NCBI GenBank assembly: GCA_013152585.1
Contig: JAADGC010000120.1
Coordinates: forward strand, 23,324-56,570
Direction of reading: 5' to 3'
Origin: Chloroflexota bacterium
GTDB lineage: Bacteria > Chloroflexota > Anaerolineae > J102
DNA: 33,247 bases
The notes under the pieces are model-generated. The model saw nothing but the letters and a program-made list of their open reading frames with translations. It ran no database searches and was not told the DNA's origin. The translations under genes and the position numbers were made by a program. Shown here in pieces: positions 8,288 through 15,471 of the stretch (position 1 is the stretch's first letter; the number at the start of each line of letters is the position of its first letter).

Positions 8288-9343
8288 TCACACCGCCATG
8301 ATCTGCTGGTGAACCATCCATTCGGCGTTGAGGATCGAGCCGCCGGCGGCGCCGCGAATGGTGTTGTGCCCCAATACCGAAAAGCGCCAGTCGAGCAGAT
8401 TGCAGGGCCGGATGCGCCCTACCACGGTGGCCATGCCTCGTCCGGTCATACGATCCAGGCGCGGCTGAGGCCGGGACATGCCTTCCACTACCACCACCGC
8501 CGGATCGGGGGCGCTGGGCAACCCCAGCTCTTGGGGGGAACGCCGGTAGGAACGAAAGGCATCGTTGATTTGCTCGGCTGTGGCGGGCGTGCGCAGCGCC
8601 ACCGATACTGCCTCGAAATGGCCGTCGAGCACGGGCACGCGGTGGCAGTGGGCGCTGATTGTCATGTTGGCATCGACAAAATGGCCCCCTTCGAAGCCTC
8701 CCATGATCTTCAAAGGCTCGGTTTCTACTTTCTCCTCTTCGCCATACTCGTGGGGCACGATGTTGTCGATCAAATCCAGGGCCGGCACGCCCGGATAGCC
8801 GGCACCCGACGCCGCCTGCATGGTGGCAACAAAAACGCTCTCCACGCCAAAGGCCAGGTGCAGAGGATGCAGTCCTCCCACGAGGTGGGTGGTGGTGCAA
8901 TTGGCATTGCAGACGATGAAACCATCCCAGCCGCGGCGAGCCTGCTGCACCCGCACCATGTTCAGATGCTCGGGGTTGACTTCCGTGATCACCAAGGGCA
9001 CATCCGGGGCCATGCGATAGGCCGATGCGTTGGAAAAAAGGTAATGCCCGGCAGTCGCAAAAGCAGGTTCGAGTTCGCGGGCCTGCTCGGAGGGGAGCGC
9101 CGAGAACAGAATCCGGGCCCCGGCGGCGTCCGGATGAGCGGGGCGCACGGGCATATCGGCGATGTGGGCGGGCAGGGGCGTATCCAGTATCCAGCTCACG
9201 GCGTCGCCATAGCGTTTGCCTGCCGAGCGTTCGGAAGCCAACAGATCGGTGATTTCGAACCAGGGATGCTGTGCCAGCAGCGAAATAAACCGCTGGCCAA
9301 CGGCGCCTGTAGCGCCCAACACGCCAACAGCAATTTTAGACAT
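8288..9343 (-). CDS. asd: Aspartate-semialdehyde dehydrogenase
   Basis: This 351-residue enzyme reduces L-aspartyl phosphate to aspartate semialdehyde with NADPH, the second step toward lysine, methionine and threonine. The N-terminal Rossmann motif LGATGAVGQRF binds NADP. The active-site cysteine sits in CNANCTTTHLVGGL, the catalytic region ASGAGYPG follows, and a GHFVDANMTISAHCHRV segment carries a substrate-binding His/Arg pair. The pattern is closest to the archaeal/fungal-type branch. The start at 9343 has AGAGGT seven bases upstream. It begins 11 bases after homoserine dehydrogenase ends, and the next gene starts two bases beyond its stop, indicating a single operon from lysC to the HAD-like gene. 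Confidence 0.95.
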   Translation of the reverse strand: MSKIAVGVLGATGAVGQRFISLLAQHPWFEITDLLASERSAGKRYGDAVSWILDTPLPAHIADMPVRPAHPDAAGARILFSALPSEQARELEPAFATAGHYLFSNASAYRMAPDVPLVITEVNPEHLNMVRVQQARRGWDGFIVCNANCTTTHLVGGLHPLHLAFGVESVFVATMQAASGAGYPGVPALDLIDNIVPHEYGEEEKVETEPLKIMGGFEGGHFVDANMTISAHCHRVPVLDGHFEAVSVALRTPATAEQINDAFRSYRRSPQELGLPSAPDPAVVVVEGMSRPQPRLDRMTGRGMATVVGRIRPCNLLDWRFSVLGHNTIRGAAGGSILNAEWMVHQQIMAV

Positions 9344-9354
9344 GATCCATACCT

Positions 9355-10446
9355 CTAAATAAGGAAAGACGTAGATAAGGCGACAAGATCAGCCATCACG
9401 CCGGCTGCGGTACCATGCACGCCGGCCCCGCGGCCCTGCAAGACCAGAGGGGCATCGGCATACACGTCGGTATGAAAAGCGATGAGATTATCGGTGCCCT
9501 GCAATTGGCCCAGCGGGCTACGCCGGGGCACTTCCTGCAGGCCCACCTGTGCTCGTCCGCGATCGATCGTGGCCACATAGCGCAAGACCTGATCCCGCCC
9601 GGCCGCCGTGGCCACGCGTTGTCGGTAGAGCTCGTCCAAATCAACGGTTTTTTGCATAAACTCCGGGACTGTTCCCTGGTTCATCGTATCGGGAAATAGT
9701 CCCTCCACCTGAATTTGGGGTAATTCCAGGGGCCAGCCCATGGTGCGGGCAAGGATCAGCGCCTTGCGGGCTACATCCATGCCTCCTAAATCGTCCCGAG
9801 GATCCGGCTCGGTGTAGCCGCTGGCCCGGGCCTGACGTACCAGGGCCGAAAATGCTTCGCCAGCCTGCAAGCCTGTGGTGAGATATCCCAAAGTGCCACT
9901 GAAGCAGCCCTCGATGCGATGAATAGGATCATGGGCGGCGATGAGCGCCTGCTGCAGCGTGGCGATCACCGGCACCCCCGATCCCACCGTGGCCTCATAG
10001 CGTACTCTTCCCCCCTTCAGCAAAGATAAAAAGGTCTCGTATGTCTGGGTGAGTGGTTTTTTGTTGGCCAGCACCGCCCCATAGCCGCGACTGAGCGCCA
10101 GTTGCAGGGCCTCGACAGTATCATCGCTGGCGGTCACATCGATGACAAGGGCGTTGGAGGTGCCCGCCACATCGACAATATCGGCCAACCCCTCGTGATC
10201 ATAGCCAATATCGAGATCGGCAAGGCTGGCGCCTTCTGCTTTGGCCGTCACTGTCCGCATCAGGTCGCCGTAAGTGAATCCTTGTTGTTCGATAGCCGCT
10301 CCCTGGCTATCACACAAAGCCACGTACGCAAAACGAATGCCGTAGCGCCACTCGAGTTCGTCCTGTGCCGCCAGCACCCGTTCTACCACGGCACGGCCCA
10401 CACCGCCCAGTCCAAATTGGATAAGTGCGATTTCTTTCATAGTCAT
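9355..10446 (-). CDS. hom: Homoserine dehydrogenase
   Basis: This 363-residue enzyme reduces aspartate semialdehyde to homoserine, the branch point to threonine and methionine. Visible features are the NAD(P)-binding QFGLGGVGRAVVE, VIDVTASDD, GAVLANKKPLTQ (Lys of the nucleotide site), YEATVGSGVPVI, the substrate-loop segment FSGTLGYLTTGL, and GYTEPDPRDDLGGMDVARK with the acidic residues that position homoserine. The protein ends soon after the catalytic domain, so the regulatory ACT domain found in many 430-residue homologues is absent. Its ATG overlaps the aspartate kinase stop as ATGA, like a bifunctional ThrA split into two translationally coupled genes. A second in-frame ATG at 10440 is possible. 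Regulation probably acts on the kinase. Confidence 0.94.
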   Translation of the reverse strand: MTMKEIALIQFGLGGVGRAVVERVLAAQDELEWRYGIRFAYVALCDSQGAAIEQQGFTYGDLMRTVTAKAEGASLADLDIGYDHEGLADIVDVAGTSNALVIDVTASDDTVEALQLALSRGYGAVLANKKPLTQTYETFLSLLKGGRVRYEATVGSGVPVIATLQQALIAAHDPIHRIEGCFSGTLGYLTTGLQAGEAFSALVRQARASGYTEPDPRDDLGGMDVARKALILARTMGWPLELPQIQVEGLFPDTMNQGTVPEFMQKTVDLDELYRQRVATAAGRDQVLRYVATIDRGRAQVGLQEVPRRSPLGQLQGTDNLIAFHTDVYADAPLVLQGRGAGVHGTAAGVMADLVALSTSFLI

Positions 10447-11876
10447 GGGGAGAGGGGTAAGTCGGAGGTTTGGGGTGTTGGCAGTTCAAAAAAGGCAGCA
10501 TGAATACGACGCACGGCTTCAGCAGCATCCTCTTCCGACACGACCAGCGAGATATTGACTTCGCTCGAACCCTGGGCCACAGCAATGACATTGATGCCCG
10601 CAGCACCCAGGGTGCTGAAAATACGGCCGGCAATGCCGGGGGTGCCGCGCATGCCGGCGCCAACCATAGCAATAATCACGATGTGTTCCTGCACCCGCAC
10701 ACGGTCGATGAAATGCCGGCGCAACTCCAGCTCCAGTTCCTGTTCGAGAGCACTGACGACGGCGGCCGCGTTTCTTTCGGGTACCGAAAAGCAGATGCTT
10801 TGTTCCGAAGAAGCCTGGCTGATCATCAGCACATTGGCTCCAACCTCGGCCACAGCCTTGAAGGTGCGGGCGGCAATCCCGGGCACGCCAATCATGCCCC
10901 GCCCTTCCACATTAACCAGGGTGAGATCATGAATGGCCGTGATGGCTTTAACCGAGCCTACCACTTCTCTTTCCGGTAAGACCAGCGTCGAGGGGCCTTC
11001 GGGATCGAAGGTGTTGGCGACGCGGATGGGAATGGAAGCTTCGACCACAGGTAGGATCGTCTTGGGGTGCAGCACTTTGGCGCCAAAATATGCCAGTTCT
11101 GCGGCCTCGACATAACTAAGCTCGGGCAAAGTCCTGGCTTCGGAGACGACGCGGGGATCGGTGGTGAGGATACCGTTGACATCCGTCCAGATTTGCACTT
11201 CGTCGGCGCCCAGACAGGCGCCCAGGATCGCAGCCGAATAATCGGTGCCGCCGCGGCCCAGGGTCGTGGCAATGCCATCTGCCGTGGCCGCCACAAAGCC
11301 GGTCACCACTGCCACCTGACCCTGATCGAGCAGGGGGCGCAAACGAGCATTGACATGGGCGCAGGTTGCCTCCATCAGGGGCGTGGCATCGCCGAAATGG
11401 GCATCCGTGACAATCATATCCGCTGCATCCACCCACACAGCATCGACGCCGGCCGCTCGCAACACGGCCGCCAACAGCGGCGCCGACATGCGCTCTCCCA
11501 GGCCAGACACCACGTCCAGCCCCCGGGTTGTCAACTCGCCCAAGACGTAGATCGATTGGCACAGTCTTTCGAATGAGCGTAGCAGATCGTCGATCAGGCG
11601 GCCGTAGGCGGCTCGCTCCACCCCATCAGCGATCAACTGCCCGGCGACCAACTGATGTTTGAGTAAGAGTTCACTGCGGGCGGCGTGGTACGGCTGTTCA
11701 TGGCCAGCCGCAGCAGCCTGCGCCGCCTCAATCAAGGTGTTCGTCGTGCCTTTCATGGCTGATGTGACCACTACCACGTGGGTGTCTTGTTGCCGCGCCC
11801 GGGCGATGATTTCGGTGACCTGCGAAAATGCTTGTGTCTGACCGACGGAGGTTCCGCCAAATTTCATGACGAGCAT
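10443..11876 (-). CDS. lysC: Aspartate kinase
   Basis: This 477-residue enzyme phosphorylates aspartate, committing it to the aspartate-family amino acids. The kinase domain (about 1-290) starts with MKFGGTSVG and includes LGRGGTDYSAAILG and WTDVNGILTTDPR. Two ACT domains follow (about 310-390 and 395-470); these contain GMIGVPGIAARTF, VLMISQASSEQSICF and GMRGTPGIAGRIF. The ACT pattern is close to that of kinases fused to homoserine dehydrogenase, and homoserine dehydrogenase is indeed the next gene, overlapping by four bases. Threonine and/or lysine feedback is expected from the ACT pair, but the effector cannot be read off. The ATG at 11876 has GGAG eight bases upstream. It is the first gene of the operon, behind the promoter at 12000-12028. 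Confidence 0.95.
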   Translation of the reverse strand: MLVMKFGGTSVGQTQAFSQVTEIIARARQQDTHVVVVTSAMKGTTNTLIEAAQAAAAGHEQPYHAARSELLLKHQLVAGQLIADGVERAAYGRLIDDLLRSFERLCQSIYVLGELTTRGLDVVSGLGERMSAPLLAAVLRAAGVDAVWVDAADMIVTDAHFGDATPLMEATCAHVNARLRPLLDQGQVAVVTGFVAATADGIATTLGRGGTDYSAAILGACLGADEVQIWTDVNGILTTDPRVVSEARTLPELSYVEAAELAYFGAKVLHPKTILPVVEASIPIRVANTFDPEGPSTLVLPEREVVGSVKAITAIHDLTLVNVEGRGMIGVPGIAARTFKAVAEVGANVLMISQASSEQSICFSVPERNAAAVVSALEQELELELRRHFIDRVRVQEHIVIIAMVGAGMRGTPGIAGRIFSTLGAAGINVIAVAQGSSEVNISLVVSEEDAAEAVRRIHAAFFELPTPQTSDLPLSP

Positions 11877-11928
11877 GGGATATACTCCAGCTTAGAAGAG
11901 GATGAAGGGCAGCAGACGTATTACAGGT

Positions 11929-11979
11929 TTAACAAAATGCCCCCTCGCTTAGCGAGAGGGCAAACAACTGTGTCTGCAT
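11929..11979 (-). promoter_or_regulatory. lysC leader: short ORF overlapping an attenuator-like hairpin
   Basis: Between the predicted transcription start (about 11993) and lysC lies a 16-codon open frame (MQTQLFALSLSEGAFC) starting at 11979. Its 3' half forms a GC-rich hairpin at 11939-11961 (CCCTCTCGC / GCGAGGGGG with one bulged base), followed on the minus strand by ATTTTGTT. The arrangement is reminiscent of transcription attenuation, but the peptide has only one Thr and no run of regulatory codons, the U-tract is weak, and no clear ribosome-binding site precedes the ATG. The remaining leader shows no known riboswitch. Confidence 0.35.
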
Positions 11980-11999
11980 GTTTCAATTGATCCTGTGCG

Positions 12000-12028
12000 A
12001 GTTTATCATGGTCGTTGCCGGGCGTCAA
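12000..12028 (-). promoter_or_regulatory. Sigma-70-type promoter of the lysC-hom-asd operon
   Basis: On the minus strand there is TTGACG at 12023-12028 (-35, five of six matches), a 17-base spacer, and TAAACT at 12000-12005 (-10, four of six). Predicted transcription start is near 11993, giving a leader of roughly 117 bases before lysC. Confidence 0.6.
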
Positions 12029-12031
12029 CTG

Positions 12032-12058
12032 TTGCCACACAAAAGGGGTGTGTGGCAA
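12032..12058 (+). repeat. Perfect hairpin upstream of the lysC promoter
   Basis: TTGCCACAC (12032-12040) and GTGTGGCAA (12050-12058) form a perfect 9-bp stem around a 9-base loop. It abuts the -35 box of the lysC promoter and precedes a plus-strand terminator-like hairpin, so it may be a structural element of a plus-strand RNA or an operator; neither can be decided from sequence. Confidence 0.45.
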
Positions 12059-12083
12059 GATTTTGGGCGTAAGGTTGGAGGTG

Positions 12084-12125
12084 GCGCTGCGGCGCATCAC
12101 GGATGCGCCGAGCGCTTCCTTTTTT
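12084..12125 (+). terminator. Intrinsic-terminator-like hairpin, plus strand, with no gene upstream
   Basis: GCGCT (12084-12088) and GGCGCATC (12091-12098) pair with GATGCGCC (12102-12109) and AGCGC (12111-12115) around an ACG loop. TTCC followed by six T residues comes next on the plus strand. No plus-strand gene precedes it; the adjacent gene is lysC on the other strand. It would therefore end a short untranslated plus-strand RNA, or attenuate a long leader of the MFS gene at 12349. The rest of 12127-12348 holds no gene; an isolated TACAAT at 12246-12251 could be a -10 box for the MFS gene, but no matching -35 is seen. Confidence 0.55.
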
Positions 12126-12348
12126 CGTGTGTTGGCCGCATCCATGATGCGAGCCACCAAAAACATGGGACGCACCCCACACCCCCGCCCTCCCTCTCTG
12201 CCCTGCATCCTCTTCACCGCCATCCCCGTGGACGTAGGCCTGTGTTACAATGTGCTGAACAGAAAAACTCTCTCTGGGCCTATACGCAGGAGCATCAAAT
12301 CGCCTCCAGGCACTTAAATAATCCAACACCTTATCAGCCCATTATCTC

Positions 12349-13596
12349 ATGATATTCAAAAACAAACTCCAAAACATCCAAAATATTGCAAACGAATATC
12401 CCAAGCCATTCAAAGTCTTGATGGCAGCATCATTTATTGATAACGTGGGGGGAGCCCTGCTGTTTCCCTTCTTCTCGCTATACATTACCGCCAAATTCGG
12501 CGTCGGCATGACCACCGTGGGCATCATCTTTGGGTTATTTTCGGCAGCCAATATCGTGGGCAACACCCTGGGCGGGGCACTGGCCGATCGTTGGGGGCGC
12601 AAGATTATGATAATCTTCGGCTTGATCGCCAGCGCTTTTACCAGCCTGGTGATGGGCTTTGCCAATGAGATTCAGGTATTCTTTGTCGCCGCAGTTTTTG
12701 TGGGTCTGTTTGCCAGTGTGGGCCATCCTGCCCAGCAGGCGATGGTGGCTGATTTGCTTCCCGAACGCCAGCACGCCGAAGGCTACGGCGTACAGCGGGT
12801 GGTATCGAATCTGGCCGTGGTGATCGGCCCTGCGATCGGAGGCTTGATGGCCGTACGATCTTATTTACTCTTGTTTATCACGGATGCTGTTACCAGCCTG
12901 ATCATGGCGGGCATTGTTTTATTGACCATCGCCGAAACCAAGCCGCAACTGCAGGAACACGAAGAACGTGAGACACTTTTGCAGACCTTCGGGGGCTATC
13001 GTTTTGCCCTGCGGGACAAAATTTTTATGGTGTTTATTTTTGCCTCCATGCTGGCCACCCTGGTGTACATGCAAATGAATACGACGTTGGCCGTCTACCT
13101 GCGCGACAGTCATGGCATCCCCCCCCAGGGCTATGGCTATTTATTGAGTATGAACGCAGCCCTGGTCGTTCTGTTCCAGTTCAGCATCACTCGTCGCCTG
13201 CGCCATCGCTCTCCCCTGGTGATGATGACCGTGGGCACGCTGCTCTATGCCATCGGCTTTGGCATGTACGGCATTGTGAATCATTATTCCTTCTTTATCC
13301 TGGCCATGGTCATCATCACAACCGGGGAAATGATCGTAGTCCCTGTCTCGCAAGCTCTGGTGGCCAAACTCTCCCCCGAACGGATGCGCGGTCGTTATAT
13401 GGCGGTGGCAGGTCTGGCCTGGACGGTGCCCTCGACCGTGGGCCCGCTCCTGGCCGGGCTGATTATGGATTACTCCGATCCGCGCTGGGTATGGTATGCC
13501 TCGTTTATATTGGGCGTGATCTCGGCCGCTATGTACCTGGCCCTGCACCGGTTCAGCTCCCGCCAGGCGTCGCCAGAACCCACTGCCGGGGGATAA
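12349..13596 (+). CDS. MFS transporter (DHA1-like)
   Basis: This 415-residue membrane protein has about twelve hydrophobic segments. The hallmark loop GGALADRWGRK between segments 2 and 3 and PERQHAEGYGVQRV before segment 5 are typical of the major facilitator superfamily, drug:H+ antiporter-like branch. The C-terminal half repeats the motif as SPERMRGRYMAVAGLAW. It is an inner-membrane permease of unknown substrate. The ATG at 12349 has no clear Shine-Dalgarno sequence; the first 25 codons are noticeably A-rich compared with the remainder. It stands alone, separated from the lysC operon by a divergent intergenic region and from gntR by 124 bases containing the gntR promoter. Confidence 0.88.
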   Translation: MIFKNKLQNIQNIANEYPKPFKVLMAASFIDNVGGALLFPFFSLYITAKFGVGMTTVGIIFGLFSAANIVGNTLGGALADRWGRKIMIIFGLIASAFTSLVMGFANEIQVFFVAAVFVGLFASVGHPAQQAMVADLLPERQHAEGYGVQRVVSNLAVVIGPAIGGLMAVRSYLLLFITDAVTSLIMAGIVLLTIAETKPQLQEHEERETLLQTFGGYRFALRDKIFMVFIFASMLATLVYMQMNTTLAVYLRDSHGIPPQGYGYLLSMNAALVVLFQFSITRRLRHRSPLVMMTVGTLLYAIGFGMYGIVNHYSFFILAMVIITTGEMIVVPVSQALVAKLSPERMRGRYMAVAGLAWTVPSTVGPLLAGLIMDYSDPRWVWYASFILGVISAAMYLALHRFSSRQASPEPTAGG

Positions 13597-13643
13597 GGGG
13601 AAGGCAGGGGAAGCAGTGGGGTGCGCGGGCGTCGTTGGAGATA

Positions 13644-13673
13644 TTGACCTCGGCTGCCGATCGCTGGTATAAT
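13644..13673 (+). promoter_or_regulatory. Promoter of the GntR-family regulator gene
   Basis: TTGACC (13644-13649) and a perfect TATAAT (13668-13673) are separated by 18 bases. The -10 box is embedded in TGGTAT (13665-13670), which has a matching inverted ATACCA at 13687-13692. This arrangement could be an autoregulatory operator for the GntR/UTRA protein, since that class often binds TGGT...ACCA-type palindromes; the 16-base gap is wide and the operator is speculative. Confidence 0.6.
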
Positions 13674-13720
13674 TCGTCATACAACCATACCATAATACAA
13701 AAGCAACGAAGGCGCAGTTC

Positions 13721-14446
13721 ATGTTCAAACGCAGCCCCTCCCTGACAGAACAAACCAAGAATTACATCAAAGAACGCATTATCAAGAATGAATTCGAGAA
13801 TGGGCGCATTCCCTCGGAAAATGAGCTGGCGACAACTTTAGGCGTCAGTCGCACCACCATTCGCGACGCCCTGAGTCGTCTGGAGTTGGAAGGGGCTGTT
13901 GTGCGCAAGCAGGGGGCAGGCACCTTCGTCAACAAGCTGGGGTTACAGATTAGATCGCGTTTAGAGGAAATTTGGTCCTACGAAAACGTTTTGCGGGCCC
14001 ACGGCTACACGCCGTCGGTTCGGGTTTTGCAAACGTCTTCCTTAGCAGCATCAACCCTCGATGCCGAACTTCTGGACATCAAAGAGAACGATCTTCTGTT
14101 CTTTATCGAAAAACTATTTTTCGAAGACGATAATCCTGTCATCCTCACACAAAACTATATTCCTCAGGCCCTGATCAGCCGTGATTTTCAAACAGAAGAT
14201 TGCCAACGCCCTATTTACGACTTTGCGGAAATCTGTTGCGAACAGCAACTGGCTTACTATCTCTCCGAAATTGTGCCTGTGCTGGCCGGTGAACAAATCG
14301 GAAACGCACTTCATCTTTCCGCCCAAACCCCGTTGATTTCTTTCGAGGAGGTCGGGTATAACTCAGACAATCAACCCATCTTAAAATCCACATCTTATTT
14401 CCGCGACGATCTCCTGCGCTTTCGCTTGATTCGTCGCCAAGTCTAA
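13721..14446 (+). CDS. GntR/HutC-family transcriptional regulator with UTRA domain
   Basis: This 241-residue DNA-binding regulator has a winged helix in residues 5-70 with the classic RIPSENELATTLGVSRTTIR, then SRLELEGAVVRKQGAGTFV. The UTRA effector-binding domain (about 90-235) follows, recognisable by the chorismate-lyase-like pattern with EKLFFEDDNPVILTQNYIP and the final YFRDDLLRFRL. UTRA regulators bind small metabolites and usually repress a neighbouring catabolic operon. Here the next genes on the same strand encode transcarbamylases and carbamate kinase, so it is the likely local switch, sensing perhaps a carbamoylated or amino-acid ligand. It has its own promoter at 13644-13673. Base composition is more AT-rich than the genes downstream. 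Confidence 0.9.
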   Translation: MFKRSPSLTEQTKNYIKERIIKNEFENGRIPSENELATTLGVSRTTIRDALSRLELEGAVVRKQGAGTFVNKLGLQIRSRLEEIWSYENVLRAHGYTPSVRVLQTSSLAASTLDAELLDIKENDLLFFIEKLFFEDDNPVILTQNYIPQALISRDFQTEDCQRPIYDFAEICCEQQLAYYLSEIVPVLAGEQIGNALHLSAQTPLISFEEVGYNSDNQPILKSTSYFRDDLLRFRLIRRQV

Positions 14447-14453
14447 TTCCCCT

Positions 14454-14475
14454 TATCTGCTCATCAAGGCAGATA
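14454..14475 (+). repeat. Hairpin between gntR and the transcarbamylase gene
   Basis: TATCTGC (14454-14460) and GCAGATA (14469-14475) form a perfect 7-bp stem with an 8-base loop, immediately after the gntR stop. There is only a mixed AT sequence behind it. It could be a weak terminator separating gntR from the enzyme genes, or an operator. Confidence 0.4.
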
Positions 14476-14509
14476 TCACTCATTATTTTATAGTTAGGAG
14501 AAAGTAAAA

Positions 14510-15463
14510 ATGAGAAGTTTTGCAGGCCGCGACATCCTCTCTCTGAAGGATTTCGAACGTAACGAATTTTTCCGTGTTTTCGAAGTGGCAGAAGAACTCG
14601 AACCCATCGCTCGCAATCGCCAAAACGCAGAAATACTGAAGGGAAAAACCCTGGTGACGGCTTTCTACCAGCCTTCCACCCGCACCCGCCTGGCCCACGA
14701 AGCCGGCATGATCCGCCTCGGCGGTCAGGTGACCGGTTTTTCCGACGCCAAAATGACCCGTGCTGGCGACTTCTATCAGGAATCGATCAAAGACACCATC
14801 AAGATGCTGGAATTCTACGGCGACGTCATCGTCATGCGCCACTTCCAGCAGGGCGCCCCGCACGAGGCCGCCAAATGGGCCTCGGTGCCTATCATCAACG
14901 GTGGCGACGGCTGGGGCGAACACCCCACCCAGATCCTCACCGATCTCTACACCGTACTACGCGAAAAGGGTCGCCTCGATGGTCTGAAATGGGTGGCCGT
15001 GGGCGACATGCGCATGCGCACCATGCACTCCCTCGGCTACGCCCTCACCCAGTTCGATTGCCCCATCACCTTCGTGGCCCCGCCCGGTATGGAAATGCCG
15101 GAAAGTTATCAGCAGGACTACCGCAACTATGGACTCGACTTCAAATTTGCCGACCATGTCGAGCAGGTGATTGGCGACGCCGATGTCATCCTGGTCGAAC
15201 CCACCGTGCAACCCGACTACACCAAGTCCCGCGACGAGCGCAAGGGCGAGCTCCCCACCACGCCTTCCAACTACAAGATCACCCGTGATCTGCTGGTCAA
15301 CAAGGCTAAATCCGACGCCATCCTCCTGCACTCGCTGCCCCGCATGGACGAAATCCCTGCCGACGTGGACATCACCCGCTGGTCACGCTACTGGCAGGAA
15401 GCCTTCAATGGCGTGGTTATGCGCATGGCCTTGCTGGCCCTCGTCCTCGGCGCCATGGAATAA
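14510..15463 (+). CDS. Aspartate-transcarbamylase-like carbamoyltransferase, altered amino-acid site
   Basis: This 317-residue protein has the two-domain transcarbamylase fold. Carbamoyl-phosphate residues typical of PyrB are present: STRTR at 56-60, Arg110 in VMRH, EHPTQ at 137-141, and LHSLPRMDEI near 273-282 (PyrB has HPLPRVDEI). Arg170 in RTMHSL matches PyrB Arg167. However, the PyrB SLGKKGE loop that supplies Ser80/Lys84 is replaced by a segment ending ESIKDT, as in ornithine transcarbamylases. The aspartate-binding Arg229 (TRVQ in E. coli) is replaced by Thr in PTVQ (231-234). Aspartate may therefore not be the acceptor. No pyrI or other pyrimidine gene is nearby; the neighbours are a UTRA regulator, a second transcarbamylase and carbamate kinase, which suggests catabolism. 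Start: ATG at 14510 behind AGGAGAAAG. A degenerate true PyrB is the alternative. Confidence 0.8.
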   Translation: MRSFAGRDILSLKDFERNEFFRVFEVAEELEPIARNRQNAEILKGKTLVTAFYQPSTRTRLAHEAGMIRLGGQVTGFSDAKMTRAGDFYQESIKDTIKMLEFYGDVIVMRHFQQGAPHEAAKWASVPIINGGDGWGEHPTQILTDLYTVLREKGRLDGLKWVAVGDMRMRTMHSLGYALTQFDCPITFVAPPGMEMPESYQQDYRNYGLDFKFADHVEQVIGDADVILVEPTVQPDYTKSRDERKGELPTTPSNYKITRDLLVNKAKSDAILLHSLPRMDEIPADVDITRWSRYWQEAFNGVVMRMALLALVLGAME

Positions 15464-15471
15464 ACCTCCTC

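Noticed and set aside
8286-8900. N-terminal extension of the HAD-like protein into asd
   Set aside because: The extra 205 codons overlap asd in another frame, are Arg/Pro/His-rich, and a well-placed ribosome-binding site supports the ATG at 8285.
8309-9358. Open frame of 349 codons on the plus strand opposite asd
   Set aside because: Antisense shadow of aspartate-semialdehyde dehydrogenase; composition dominated by His, Gly and Arg, no ribosome-binding site.
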